A DNA stretch of 64,000 bases from Lachnospiraceae bacterium EP-SM-12S-S03 (GCA_020540725.1 JAJBSL010000013.1:1-64000); one strand, 5' to 3'; counted from the first letter of the stretch, positions 36,501 through 45,417 are shown. Notes: a model not told the origin generated them from the letters alone. A program made the numbers and translations.

Positions 36501-37193
36501 TTATTCTTGTCTTGGGTCAATGATCTTCACTGCATCATTAACACGACCATACTGTCCCTGTGCTTTTTCCCAAGCTACATTTGGTTCGTCACCCTTCTTA
36601 ATGAAGTCTGTGAATTTACCAAGGCTTACGAATTTGTAACCGATGATCTCATTGTTTGCATCAAGGGCGATACCTGTTACATATCCTTCTGCCATCTCAA
36701 GATAACGAGGTCCTTTTGCAAGTGTTCCGTACATTGTACCAACCTGTGAACGAAGACCTTTTCCCAAGTCTTCAAGACCTGCACCGATCGGAAGTCCGTC
36801 TTCAGAGAATGCACTCTGTGTACGTCCATATACAATCTGTAAGAATAATTCTCTCATTGCTGTGTTGATAGCGTCACAAACTAAATCTGTATTTAAAGCT
36901 TCAAGAATAGTTTTTCCAGGTAAAATCTCAGATGCCATTGCTGCTGAGTGTGTCATACCTGAGCATCCAATTGTCTCTACAAGAGCTTCCTGGATAATAC
37001 CATCTTTTACGTTCAATGTTAATTTACATGCTCCCTGCTGTGGTGCACACCAGCCAACGCCGTGTGTTAAGCCGGAAATATCTTTTACTTCTTTTGCCTG
37101 TACCCATTTTGCTTCTTCTGGGATTGGAGCTGGTCCGTGATTTGCGCCTGATGCTACAGGACACATCATTTGTACTTCATGTGAATAAATCAT
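36501..37193 (-). CDS. NifU-like iron-sulfur scaffold protein
   Basis: A 230-residue protein related to IscU/NifU N-terminal scaffolds, but longer. Cysteine-bearing motifs are MMCPVASGANHG, VGWCAPQQGACKLTLNV and ETIGCSGMTHSAAMASEI, the last resembling the scaffold's central cysteine. A C-terminal part (about 145-230) is specific to this group. It is encoded just upstream of the GGGtGRT gene, and the pair probably works together, perhaps with the scaffold supplying a cluster to its neighbour. The ATG at 37193 is preceded by AAAGGAG; an upstream in-frame ATG overlaps that site. Confidence 0.82.
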   Translation of the reverse strand: MIYSHEVQMMCPVASGANHGPAPIPEEAKWVQAKEVKDISGLTHGVGWCAPQQGACKLTLNVKDGIIQEALVETIGCSGMTHSAAMASEILPGKTILEALNTDLVCDAINTAMRELFLQIVYGRTQSAFSEDGLPIGAGLEDLGKGLRSQVGTMYGTLAKGPRYLEMAEGYVTGIALDANNEIIGYKFVSLGKFTDFIKKGDEPNVAWEKAQGQYGRVNDAVKIIDPRQE

Positions 37194-37327
37194 GTTAAGG
37201 ACTCCTTTCAAATATGAAATATTTTCTTTATAGTGGTCGTTATATCTTTAACACCTCATACGATATTATTTTCTCACAAAGTTCTTTATTTGTCCATATT
37301 TTTTTCAACCGACGCAAAACTTCTCAT

Positions 37328-38545
37328 CTATTTCTGCTTATATCCGTCTAAAAATCCTCCGATTCTTTTTATCGCATCTGCAAGCACTTCTGCTTCCGGA
37401 AGCATGACAATTCGGAAATGGTCCGGTTCCTGCCAGTCAAATCCGCTGCCTGGAACAAGCAGAATATTTGTGGCATGCAGTAGATCACGCGCAAATACCT
37501 TATCATTTGTAATTCCGAATTTCTTTACATCCAGCTTTGGAAATACATAGAATGCACTGTTATTTTTTACAAAGGAAATCCCGTCTATTTTCTCCAGTTC
37601 GCGGATTGTAGCTTCTCTTTGTTCATAAATCCTTCCCCCCGGTCTTACCATGGATGCAGGGGTCTCCATATCCTCCAGTGCCGCAGGTATTACAATCTGT
37701 GCCAATGTGTTAGAGCAAAGTCTCATAGATGTAAGCTGAATGATTCCCTGTCTGTAATCTTCCGTTAAATCTCTTGGTCCGCTGATTACCATCCAACCGC
37801 ACCGATATCCGCATAGGCAATGAGATTTTGATAAGCCGTTCATTGTTACAACCGGTATATCTTCTGTCAAAGATGCCAAAGATGTATGCTTCAGTCCATC
37901 CATCACAAGCCGGTCGTAAATTTCATCTGCAAATATCATAATTCCTGCTTCTCTTGCAATCTTTACAATCTCTTCTAACACTTCTTTCGAATATAACATT
38001 CCAGTCGGATTATTAGGATTGATCACAACAATCGCTTTCGTTCTATCCGTAATCTTAGACCGGATGTCCTGTATATCCGGATTCCAATCTGCCTGTTCGT
38101 CACAGACATAAAATACAGGTTTCCCTCCTGCAAGATATACAGAATTTCCCCAAAAGGAGTAACTTGGAGACGGCACAAGTACTTCGTCTCCATCATTCAA
38201 AAGCGGCATCAGCGCAAAAGAAACCACTTCACTCACACCATTTCCAATAAATACATCATCCGGTGTAATTCCTTTGATCCCTTTTGATTTTTCGTACTCG
38301 CAGATTGCTTCTCTGGATTTTGGCATTCCTTTGAAATCACAGTAACCCACTCCATCATCTATGTGATTCTTCAAAGCATTCTCAATACTCTTCGGGAGAC
38401 CAAAACCAAAGGTTGCAGGATTCCCAGTATTAAGTCTTAATACATCCTTTCCTTGCTCCCGCATCTGCATCGCTTCCACATACAACGGTCCCCTGATATC
38501 TGAGTGTACATGTTCCATTCTTTTTGATCTCATAATATTTTCCAT
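37328..38545 (-). CDS. Alanine-type aminotransferase (class I/II)
   Basis: A 405-residue PLP aminotransferase. It has RLNTGNPATFGF at the substrate arm, GNGVSEVVSFAL, VINPNNPTGMLYS, ADEIYDRLV, the PLP lysine in MNGLSKSHCLCGYRCGW, and the C-terminal arginine FRIVMLP. The arrangement matches the AlaA/AlaT group, which moves the amino group between alanine and glutamate; valine/alanine activity is possible. It is divergent from a LysR regulator with overlapping promoters, so that regulator is a candidate controller. Confidence 0.88.
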   Translation of the reverse strand: MENIMRSKRMEHVHSDIRGPLYVEAMQMREQGKDVLRLNTGNPATFGFGLPKSIENALKNHIDDGVGYCDFKGMPKSREAICEYEKSKGIKGITPDDVFIGNGVSEVVSFALMPLLNDGDEVLVPSPSYSFWGNSVYLAGGKPVFYVCDEQADWNPDIQDIRSKITDRTKAIVVINPNNPTGMLYSKEVLEEIVKIAREAGIMIFADEIYDRLVMDGLKHTSLASLTEDIPVVTMNGLSKSHCLCGYRCGWMVISGPRDLTEDYRQGIIQLTSMRLCSNTLAQIVIPAALEDMETPASMVRPGGRIYEQREATIRELEKIDGISFVKNNSAFYVFPKLDVKKFGITNDKVFARDLLHATNILLVPGSGFDWQEPDHFRIVMLPEAEVLADAIKRIGGFLDGYKQK

Positions 38546-38606
38546 TGCTTTTCCCCACTTATTTCTATATTTTTGTTGCAGCTTCTTATCTGTAACATAT
38601 TTTTCA

Positions 38607-38635
38607 TTGCTTTCATCATATAACAGAGATATAAT
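38607..38635 (+). promoter_or_regulatory. Sigma-A promoter of the LysR gene
   Basis: TTGCTT (38607-38612), a 17-base spacer and TATAAT (38630-38635). It overlaps the opposing aminotransferase promoter almost completely. Confidence 0.6.
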
Positions 38636-38643
38636 ATAATCAA
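38615..38643 (-). promoter_or_regulatory. Sigma-A promoter of the aminotransferase gene
   Basis: TTGATT (38638-38643), a 17-base spacer and TATGAT (38615-38620) on the minus strand. Polymerase could not occupy this and the LysR promoter together. Confidence 0.55.
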
Positions 38644-38657
38644 ATACATATATTAGT

Positions 38658-38670
38658 ATATAAGTTATAT
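38658..38670. promoter_or_regulatory. Candidate LysR-type box
   Basis: ATATAAGTTATAT is a 6-1-6 palindrome containing the T-N11-A pattern typical of LysR sites. It lies between the LysR start site and its start codon, suited to autorepression. The region is very AT-rich, so chance is possible. Confidence 0.35.
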
Positions 38671-38696
38671 CATTTTAGCTATAATAGGAGTTTGCT

Positions 38697-39647
38697 ATGT
38701 TTACATGGAAAAAATACATTTATGAAGTTTATTTGGAAAAAAGTTTTTCAAAAGCCGCACAAAATCTCTATATCAGTCAGCCTTCTTTAAGCGCCCGCGT
38801 AAAAAAAGTCGAAGAGCGTATCGGATTTCCGCTCTTCGACCGAAGTACCAGTCCTCTGCAGCTTACCGAAGTAGGCGAAGTCTACATCGAGGCTGCTGAA
38901 GAAATTTTTAAAATTGAACAACGTGTAGAAAACTATATCAACAACCTTTCTACACTAAAAATCGGAAGCTTATCTATTGGAGCCAGCAATCTTTTTGCAG
39001 CTTATGTTCTTCCACCACTCATTACAGACTTCAAGCAGAAGTTTCCGGATGTGCATATTCAGATTACAGAGGGAAACACCACACAGCTGGAAAGCATGTT
39101 AAGTAATAATTCCCTTGATTTTGTCATTGACAACTATCATTATGACAGAACTTTATACAGCAAAGAGCTCTATTGCAAAGAAAACATTCTTCTTGCAGTT
39201 CCGAAAAATCTGCCTGTCGAAGAATCCTTAAAGCAGTACCGTCTCACCCATGAGAGTATCAAAAACAAAAGTTATCTGAATCATACGTATCCGACTGTTC
39301 CATTGGAAGCATTTTCTTCTCTTCCTTTTATCATGCTCACCCCTGGCAATGATACCCGCATACGTGGAGACAGACTATGCAGAGAAGCCGGATTTCATCC
39401 GAACATCATCTTGGAACTGAATCAGCAATCTACAGCCTACATGGCTGCGTCCACGCAGCTTGGCGCAACATTTATCAGTGATATGCTCGTAAGTCAGCTT
39501 CCATCGTTTGAAAATCTTGACTACTACAAACTGGATGGATCAAGTGCAAACCGCCAGGTGTTTTTCTATTACAAGAATCACAAGTACAAAACACGTGCTA
39601 TGGAAGAATTCCTTACCATGATGCATATGCCGGCCGACCCATCCTGA
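38697..39647 (+). CDS. LysR family transcriptional regulator
   Basis: A 316-residue regulator. The N-terminal winged HTH reads EKSFSKAAQNLYISQPSLSARVKKVEERIGFPLFDRS, given here by its borders at about residues 14-50, with a linker helix to residue 85. The effector-binding domain (about 90-300) has LPPLITDFKQKFPDVHIQ and other family features. AGGAG precedes the ATG. It is divergent from the aminotransferase gene and convergent with pncC. The effector is unknown. Confidence 0.9.
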   Translation: MFTWKKYIYEVYLEKSFSKAAQNLYISQPSLSARVKKVEERIGFPLFDRSTSPLQLTEVGEVYIEAAEEIFKIEQRVENYINNLSTLKIGSLSIGASNLFAAYVLPPLITDFKQKFPDVHIQITEGNTTQLESMLSNNSLDFVIDNYHYDRTLYSKELYCKENILLAVPKNLPVEESLKQYRLTHESIKNKSYLNHTYPTVPLEAFSSLPFIMLTPGNDTRIRGDRLCREAGFHPNIILELNQQSTAYMAASTQLGATFISDMLVSQLPSFENLDYYKLDGSSANRQVFFYYKNHKYKTRAMEEFLTMMHMPADPS

Positions 39648-39649
39648 TT

Positions 39650-40123
39650 TTATTCTTTCTGCAGCATTTCATGCAACAGTTGCAATGCCGCTTCTACAGT
39701 ATCAGATCTGTTTTGTTCTCTTGTCCCGTGAAGGCGCAGTTCCTTCACGCGGACATTTTCTTCTATGCAGCATCCGATATAAATCAGTCCCACCGGCTTC
39801 TCAGGCGTTCCTCCTCCCGGCCCCGCAATGCCGGTAGTGCTTAACGCAACGTTTGCACAGGCAGCCTTCGCCGCACCGCGCGCCATTTCTTCTGCCGTTT
39901 CCTTACTCACTGCTCCGAATTGCTCTAGCGTCTCATGTTTTACACCAAGTATTTTTTCTTTTGCAGCGTTGGCATAAGTAATATGCCCTTCGTTATATAC
40001 TTCGGAAGCTCCTGAAACGTTCAAAAGTCTTCCGGCAAGAAGACCTCCGGTACAGGATTCTGCAGTTGTAACCGTATATCCTCTTTGTAAGAGTTTCTTT
40101 ACGACCCTTTCTTCCAAAGTCAT
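39650..40123 (-). CDS. pncC: Nicotinamide-nucleotide amidohydrolase (CinA C-terminal domain)
   Basis: A 157-residue stand-alone CinA-C domain, which deamidates nicotinamide mononucleotide to nicotinate mononucleotide to recycle NAD. It shows TVTTAESCTGGLLAGRL, SEVYNEGHITYAN, and TGIAGPGGGTPEKPVGLIYIG. The ATG at 40123 follows AAGGTGG and starts one base after the pgsA stop codon; a longer reading into pgsA is unlikely. The N-terminal MoCF-like domain of full CinA is absent. Last gene of the yicC-to-pncC string. Confidence 0.9.
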   Translation of the reverse strand: MTLEERVVKKLLQRGYTVTTAESCTGGLLAGRLLNVSGASEVYNEGHITYANAAKEKILGVKHETLEQFGAVSKETAEEMARGAAKAACANVALSTTGIAGPGGGTPEKPVGLIYIGCCIEENVRVKELRLHGTREQNRSDTVEAALQLLHEMLQKE

Positions 40124-40124
40124 A

Positions 40125-40667
40125 TTACATTCCACCTTTTGTAAGTACTTCTTTGTTTTTCGCGATATAGTCAATCAACGAAACTACGGTAAGGATCAAC
40201 GCAATGTAGATCAGAATCGTCTCAAGCATGACGAAAGAAGATCCAAGATCCATGATCATCACAATGATCATCACCATTTGGAATACTGTTTTGAATTTGC
40301 CCCAGTAACTCGCCGCAATAACGATTCCGCTATCAGATGCTACAAGGCGGAATCCGCTGATGATAAATTCACGGCTGATGATAATAATTACGATCCATGC
40401 AGGCAATCTTCCCATTTCTACAAGACAGATCATGGCAGAGCTTACAAGAAGTTTATCCGCAAGTGGATCCATAAATTTTCCAAAATTTGTTACAAGATTA
40501 TATTTTCTTGCAATTTTGCCATCTAACAGATCTGTCAGACTTGCCACTGCAAATATGATCAACGCAATCCATTTATCCATTCCCGGCACGATGTCCACTA
40601 ACATAAACACCACAAAAAACGGAATCATCAGCACTCTTAAAACCGTTAATTTATTTGGTAAATTCAT
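40125..40667 (-). CDS. pgsA: Phosphatidylglycerophosphate synthase
   Basis: A 180-residue membrane enzyme (CDP-diacylglycerol--glycerol-3-phosphate 3-phosphatidyltransferase) making the precursor of phosphatidylglycerol. The CDP-alcohol transferase motif DGKIARKYNLVTNFGKFMDPLAD is intact in form, D-G-x2-A-R-x8-G-x3-D-x3-D, near residues 47-69. Five or six transmembrane helices. It begins in the TAATG overlap with the rimO stop codon, so translation is coupled. Confidence 0.93.
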   Translation of the reverse strand: MNLPNKLTVLRVLMIPFFVVFMLVDIVPGMDKWIALIIFAVASLTDLLDGKIARKYNLVTNFGKFMDPLADKLLVSSAMICLVEMGRLPAWIVIIIISREFIISGFRLVASDSGIVIAASYWGKFKTVFQMVMIIVMIMDLGSSFVMLETILIYIALILTVVSLIDYIAKNKEVLTKGGM

Positions 40668-41989
40668 TACACTATCTCTCCTATCAAATCATATTCCAAT
40701 GCTCCGGTTACCTTCACTTTCACAAAATCTCCAGACATCAGTTCTTCATCCGTATTTACGAAAATCAATCCATCCACATTCGGCGCATCCTTATACGTTC
40801 TGCCGACATATGCATTTTCATCTGCAACTTTTCCTTCGATCATCACAAGCACTTCTCTTCCGATCATATCTTCCGCGCGATCAAAGGCGATATCCTGCTG
40901 CAGTTCCATAAGTTCTGCCTGGCGATCTTCTTTTACCTCCTCTGCAATCTGACCATCCATTTCTGCTGCCGGCGTATCTTCCTCCGGAGAATACGTAAAA
41001 ACTCCAAGACGGTCAAATTCCATTTCATCTACGAAATCCAACAGTTCTTCATGCTGTTCTTCTGTCTCTCCCGGAAATCCCGTAATCAAAGTAGTGCGAA
41101 GTGAAATGTCCGGAATCTCCCGTCTAAGCTTCTCTATAATCTCTACAAGCTGCTCTTTCGACGTTCTTCTTCCCATTCGCTTTAAAATAGCATTGCTTGC
41201 ATGCTGAATCGGAAGATCCAGATAATGGCAGATTTTCTTTTCCTCTTTTATCACCTGAATTAATTCATCCGTAATCTCTTCCGGGTAACAGTAAAGAATT
41301 CGGATCCACTGGATTCCCGGCACCTTACAAAGCTCTTTCAAAAGTTTGTGTAAAGATTTCTCTCCGTAAATATCTTTTCCGTAAAGTGTTGTCTCCTGCG
41401 CAACAAGAATCAGTTCTTTTACTCCCTGATCCGCAAGTTCTTTCGCCTCTTTCAAAAGATTTTCCATTGGAACACTTCTGAAATTTCCACGTATTTTCGG
41501 GATGATGCAATACGTGCAATGCTTATCACACCCTTCTGCTATTTTCAAATACGCAAAATGTCCTCCCGTTGTAACAAGACGTTTCGTCTCCACAATTGGA
41601 AGGGCATCGATATCTGTCATCTCTACCATAACATGTCCGTTTAGCGCCTCATCAATGGCTTCTACAACTTTATCATAGGATGTGGTTCCAAGTACCGCAT
41701 CGACTTCCGGTATCTCTTCTACAATTTCATTCTTATAACGTTGTGCAAGACATCCGGTCACGATCAGCGCTTTTAGTTTTCCCTCTTTTTTGTATTCTGC
41801 CATCTCAAGTATCGTCTGTATGCTTTCTTCCTTGGCATCATGAATAAAACAGCATGTATTGATCACAATTACATCTGCCTGCGTCTCATCATCTGTCATT
41901 TGATGTCCTTTTGATGCTAAAAGCCCGAGCATGACCTCTGTATCTACAAGATTCTTGTCACAGCCCAGGGAAATAAATAATACATTCAT
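40667..41989 (-). CDS. rimO: Ribosomal protein S12 methylthiotransferase
   Basis: A 440-residue radical-SAM enzyme that methylthiolates an aspartate of ribosomal protein S12. It has the N-terminal UPF0004 domain (FISLGCDKNLVDTE), the radical-SAM cysteines in EGCDKHCTYCIIPKIRG, and a C-terminal TRAM domain (GREVLVMIEGK). The GCDKN and FRSVPMENLL segments favour RimO over MiaB. The ATG at 41989 follows AAGGAG; a longer in-frame start is not supported. Sixty-two bases after rpoZ and overlapping pgsA. Confidence 0.94.
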   Translation of the reverse strand: MNVLFISLGCDKNLVDTEVMLGLLASKGHQMTDDETQADVIVINTCCFIHDAKEESIQTILEMAEYKKEGKLKALIVTGCLAQRYKNEIVEEIPEVDAVLGTTSYDKVVEAIDEALNGHVMVEMTDIDALPIVETKRLVTTGGHFAYLKIAEGCDKHCTYCIIPKIRGNFRSVPMENLLKEAKELADQGVKELILVAQETTLYGKDIYGEKSLHKLLKELCKVPGIQWIRILYCYPEEITDELIQVIKEEKKICHYLDLPIQHASNAILKRMGRRTSKEQLVEIIEKLRREIPDISLRTTLITGFPGETEEQHEELLDFVDEMEFDRLGVFTYSPEEDTPAAEMDGQIAEEVKEDRQAELMELQQDIAFDRAEDMIGREVLVMIEGKVADENAYVGRTYKDAPNVDGLIFVNTDEELMSGDFVKVKVTGALEYDLIGEIV

Positions 41990-42051
41990 GCAATTCTCCT
42001 TTACATTCAGCAGGGCAGATACCTTTTGGCACCTGCCCCTTTTCATCTCTA

Positions 42052-42294
42052 TTATTTCTGTGAATCTTCTGCAATAATTTTCAGCTTTCCACTGTTCAAT
42101 TCATCAATTGCAACAGAAAGAGGCTTCTCTCCTTCTTTTGTTCGCACAAGCGGTGTTGAACCATCAATAAGCTGTCTTGCTCTCTTAGATGTAGCAAGTA
42201 CGATGGAGTAACGACTATTCACAATCTTTGTTGCACCTTCCTCAACATCCTGGTTTACTACTTTCATCAAATCTGTATAAGATGGATGTAACAT
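42052..42294 (-). CDS. rpoZ: DNA-directed RNA polymerase omega subunit
   Basis: An 80-residue omega subunit, which supports RNA polymerase assembly. NSRYSIVLATSKRARQLIDG is the typical core and is preceded by YTDLMKVVN. It lies four bases after gmk, the usual Firmicutes order. Confidence 0.92.
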   Translation of the reverse strand: MLHPSYTDLMKVVNQDVEEGATKIVNSRYSIVLATSKRARQLIDGSTPLVRTKEGEKPLSVAIDELNSGKLKIIAEDSQK

Positions 42295-42298
42295 AAAT

Positions 42299-42931
42299 TT
42301 ATTCTCCTTTCAAATGATCTTTTAATTGGTTTTTGATCTTTTCTACTAGTTCCGCATTGCGGGACACTCTCTTATGCTCCCCTTGTATAATGCCGTGCAT
42401 CTCTTTCACACAAGTGGAAAGATCGTCATTAATGACAAGATAATCATACGCATCCATTCCCGTTGCTTCCTCCGCTGCACGCTGCATTCTGGATTCAATC
42501 ACTTCCATCGTCTCGGTTCCTCGTCCCACAAGACGATTCTTAAGTGTAACTACATCCGGTGGTGTCACGAACAGTAAAAGTGTCTCTGGAAACTTCTCTT
42601 TTACTTTCAGGGCACCCTGAATTTCAATCTCAAGAATGACATCTTTGCCTTTTTCCAACTGTTCTTCCACATATGCGCGTGGAGTGCCATAGTAATTATT
42701 TACGTACTTAGCATACTCTATTAATTCATCTTGTGCAATCATTTTTTCAAACTCTTCCACAGTTTTGAAAAAATATTCTTTTCCATCCGTCTCTCCTTCT
42801 CTCGGATTTCTTGTAGTTGCCGAAATAGAAAGTACGTAATTATCATAGTTTCGAAGCAGTTCTTTCATCAATGTTCCCTTCCCTGCACCTGAAAATCCGG
42901 AAACAACGATCAATATTCCTTTTCTACTCAT
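42299..42931 (-). CDS. gmk: Guanylate kinase
   Basis: A 210-residue kinase phosphorylating GMP to GDP. P-loop VVSGFSGAGKGTLMK (about residues 9-23), the GMP-binding SATTRNPREGETDGKEYFF region, VILEIEIQGALKVK and TLLLFVTPPD are all present. An AAGAGGAAGAAG tract serves as ribosome binding site. It follows yicC after a 111-base gap that holds a possible structured RNA and not the remA gene found here in Bacillus. Confidence 0.96.
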   Translation of the reverse strand: MSRKGILIVVSGFSGAGKGTLMKELLRNYDNYVLSISATTRNPREGETDGKEYFFKTVEEFEKMIAQDELIEYAKYVNNYYGTPRAYVEEQLEKGKDVILEIEIQGALKVKEKFPETLLLFVTPPDVVTLKNRLVGRGTETMEVIESRMQRAAEEATGMDAYDYLVINDDLSTCVKEMHGIIQGEHKRVSRNAELVEKIKNQLKDHLKGE

Positions 42932-42968
42932 ATTCTTCTTCCTCTTAAGTTTTAGATAATTTTTTAAT

Positions 42969-43043
42969 GTTCAGAAGCCCTTCTCAAAAACACTTCATGT
43001 TTTGGAAGTTTACACATCTGCCAAGCAAACTTATATTCTGAAC
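42969..43043 (-). ncRNA. Possible three-way-junction RNA between yicC and gmk
   Basis: In the minus-strand transcript GTTCAGAA (43036-43043) pairs with TTCTGAAC (42969-42976), enclosing two hairpins: AAGTTTGC/GTAAACTT (43025-43032 with 43006-43013, one G-U) and AAAACA/TGTTTT (42998-43003 with 42987-42992). The outer stem begins inside the yicC stop codon. No T-tract follows, so this is not a simple terminator. It might control or process the yicC-gmk transcript. Confidence 0.4.
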
Positions 43044-43921
43044 TATTCAATATTTTGGATCTGTTCTCTCACTTTTTCTATACCCGTCTTCAAATCAATC
43101 GCATAATTAGAAACTTCAAGATCATTGGCTTTTGATAAAATAGTATTTGCTTCACGATTCATTTCCTGGGCAATAAAGTCAAGTTTCCTACCGACTCCTT
43201 CTTTTTCCTCAAGCGTACTCTTCATATGCTTGATATGGCTTCTCAATCGAACAGTCTCCTCATCTGTACAAATTTTGTCTGCAAAAAGAATCACTTCTGC
43301 CGCAATTCTTCCCTCTTCAATCTGCGTATCCGTGAGTAGTTCTTTTACTTTTGTCTCCAGCTTTTCTCTATATTCCGCAATGATCTGTGGAGAACGTTCT
43401 TCCACCTTATCTACAAGAACAAGCATCTCGTTCAGCTTTCCGATAATGTCTTTCTTCAGATTCTGACCTTCTACAATTCTTGTTTCCACAAACTGTGTAA
43501 ACGCACCTTCCAAAGCTTTTTTTAATCCATGCCACAGTTCTTCTTCATCCATAGACTGCTCTTCCATCGTAAGAACTTCCGGATAACGCGACAGGGAAGA
43601 AACTTTAATGTCATTTTCTAAAGAAAACGTCTCTTCCATCTGTTTGAAATATTTTAAATATTCTTCCGCTAAAGCTTCATTGTACTTTAATAAAACCTGT
43701 CCTTCCGAGAAATCTTCATATGTAATAAAAATGTCTACTTTTCCTCTTTGCGCATACTGTTTTAAGAGATTACGGATAGATGACTCAAAAAAATTGAGTT
43801 TCTTTGGCATTCGGATATTCACATCCAGATATCTATGATTCACACCTTTTAACTCAACCGTAAATTTACGCTCTGCTTCAGAGATTTCACACCTTCCGAA
43901 ACCCGTCATACTTTTAATCAT
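43043..43921 (-). CDS. yicC: YicC/YloC family endoribonuclease
   Basis: A 292-residue protein. The N-terminal domain starts IKSMTGFGRCEIS and carries VELKGVNHRYLDVNIRMPK; the C-terminal DUF1732 domain has DFIAQEMNREANTILSKAND with ETVRLRSHI. Family members are hexameric ribonucleases, and the Bacillus gene is also linked to stationary-phase survival. First gene of the yicC-gmk-rpoZ-rimO-pgsA-pncC string, with its own good promoter. Confidence 0.93.
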   Translation of the reverse strand: MIKSMTGFGRCEISEAERKFTVELKGVNHRYLDVNIRMPKKLNFFESSIRNLLKQYAQRGKVDIFITYEDFSEGQVLLKYNEALAEEYLKYFKQMEETFSLENDIKVSSLSRYPEVLTMEEQSMDEEELWHGLKKALEGAFTQFVETRIVEGQNLKKDIIGKLNEMLVLVDKVEERSPQIIAEYREKLETKVKELLTDTQIEEGRIAAEVILFADKICTDEETVRLRSHIKHMKSTLEEKEGVGRKLDFIAQEMNREANTILSKANDLEVSNYAIDLKTGIEKVREQIQNIE

Positions 43922-43966
43922 TTCTATTGCCCTCTTATCTTTTTCAATAATTTAACACTGTTTTTT

Positions 43967-43995
43967 ATTATAATCTATTTATGAAATAACGTCAA
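43967..43995 (-). promoter_or_regulatory. Sigma-A promoter of the yicC operon
   Basis: TTGACG (43990-43995), a 17-base spacer and a perfect TATAAT (43967-43972) on the minus strand, about 45 bases before the start codon. Confidence 0.8.
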
Positions 43996-44087
43996 ATCTT
44001 TTAAGTCTATAAGAACGATATACGCATGAATCCTTTTCTTTCCTACCTTTTTCAGATTTAAAAAGAGCCAAAATTCTCCCTAAATTA

Positions 44088-45401
44088 TTATACATACTGC
44101 TTTAGATCTTCTATTGCTTTTTCGTCAAGTTTTGACTTATCAATCTTGGCATGTTTCAAATACTGTCGCCACACTAGTATCAAAACAAGTCCCAATGCAA
44201 TTACTGCCGTCAGGAAATAGAAGAAATAATGATAACCAGTTGCTCCCGGATGATTATCAATCATGTTTCCAGCAAAAATAGAAATAAAAGTCTCTGGAAT
44301 TGCTCCTGCTGTGCAGATTAAGCCTGCAGCAGTTCCACAGTATTCTACTGGAACGGCTCCTTCACTCATCATTGTCCATGCCATTGCATAATTCATATGG
44401 AAAAATACAAGAATCAACACAAAGAGAATAGCTACAAGGATAGCACTTGAAGATTGAGCTGGAAGCAATAACATAGCGATCTGTCCTCCAAGCATTACGA
44501 TAAATGCAAGGAGCATCAATCGCGCTGTTCCGAATTTATCTACAAGATAACCTCCTATAATATTTCCTCCAATTGATCCAAACTTACGTAACACGCCCAT
44601 CATTGCACCGAATGCCACACTTGCATTCAAAATATCCGTTACATACGGGACATAATAATAAATAGACAGACAAAATACATGATTGCAAAATGATACAAGG
44701 CAAATAATCCACACTGCGGGATTTTTTAACACTTTTGCAATCCCCTTAAAAGATACCCGTGTTCCATCCAGGATCAATTTTTCATCTTTCACAGTAAAAA
44801 AGGCAAATACTGCCATGGCTATATTGGCGAATGAATAGAATAATATGACATATTTCATTGCCAGAACTTCATTTCCAATCTGAGAAGCCCCCCAGTTAAA
44901 AAATGCCACCGCTACTAACGCAGTCACTGCACCTCCCACACTCTGAATTCCTTCAAAAAATCCATAGGCTTTTCCTTGACTGTCTTCATCTGACATGACT
45001 CGTACTGCTTTTACACAGGCTGGCCAGAATGCAAATGTAGTAGAGACACCCCAAAGCGCGTAGATGCAAAGAAGTCCGGTAAATCCAAGTGGGAGTAAAT
45101 GCAAAAGTCCACCAATTCCTGTTCCTATAAGGGAAAAGACAATGATTTTCTTCACAGGCATCCCATCGGCAACAACACCCCCAAATAAATATGAAATAAT
45201 TCCAAATATCCCAATGACAGTTCCGAATGCGCCCATCTGTGTATTCGTCAAATGATATGTGGATAGATATGCATCGTAATAGTCAAATCGGAAAAAGGGC
45301 AGTCCGAAAATAACAGAACCGCTGAGTGCAAGTATAACAATTGCACCAAAATTTTTCTGAAGTTTTCCTTTTACTCCGATTTTGTCTAAAATATTTTTCA
45401 T
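44088..45401 (-). CDS. MFS transporter
   Basis: A 437-residue protein with twelve predicted helices. The helix 2-3 loop GGVVADGMPVKKIIVF is the MFS motif, with its repeat GGYLVDKFGTARLMLL in the second half. Overall it resembles the OPA/UhpC-like organic-anion or hexose-phosphate group more than drug exporters, but the substrate is unknown. The start at 45401 is chosen for its spacing to AAGGAG; an ATG eight codons upstream overlaps the preceding gene. It is the last gene of the rhodanese-lipoprotein cluster, so import or export of a sulfur anion is conceivable. Confidence 0.85.
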   Translation of the reverse strand: MKNILDKIGVKGKLQKNFGAIVILALSGSVIFGLPFFRFDYYDAYLSTYHLTNTQMGAFGTVIGIFGIISYLFGGVVADGMPVKKIIVFSLIGTGIGGLLHLLPLGFTGLLCIYALWGVSTTFAFWPACVKAVRVMSDEDSQGKAYGFFEGIQSVGGAVTALVAVAFFNWGASQIGNEVLAMKYVILFYSFANIAMAVFAFFTVKDEKLILDGTRVSFKGIAKVLKNPAVWIICLVSFCNHVFCLSIYYYVPYVTDILNASVAFGAMMGVLRKFGSIGGNIIGGYLVDKFGTARLMLLAFIVMLGGQIAMLLLPAQSSSAILVAILFVLILVFFHMNYAMAWTMMSEGAVPVEYCGTAAGLICTAGAIPETFISIFAGNMIDNHPGATGYHYFFYFLTAVIALGLVLILVWRQYLKHAKIDKSKLDEKAIEDLKQYV

Positions 45402-45417
45402 ACACATATTCTCCTTT

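Noticed and set aside
37194..37327. Promoter of the NifU-like/GGGtGRT pair
   Set aside because: Several AT-rich near-matches exist (for example TGGACA with a poor -10), but none stands out, so none is listed.
44040..44087. Terminator after the MFS gene
   Set aside because: Only a three-to-four-base GAG/CTC stem precedes the T tract, too weak to call.
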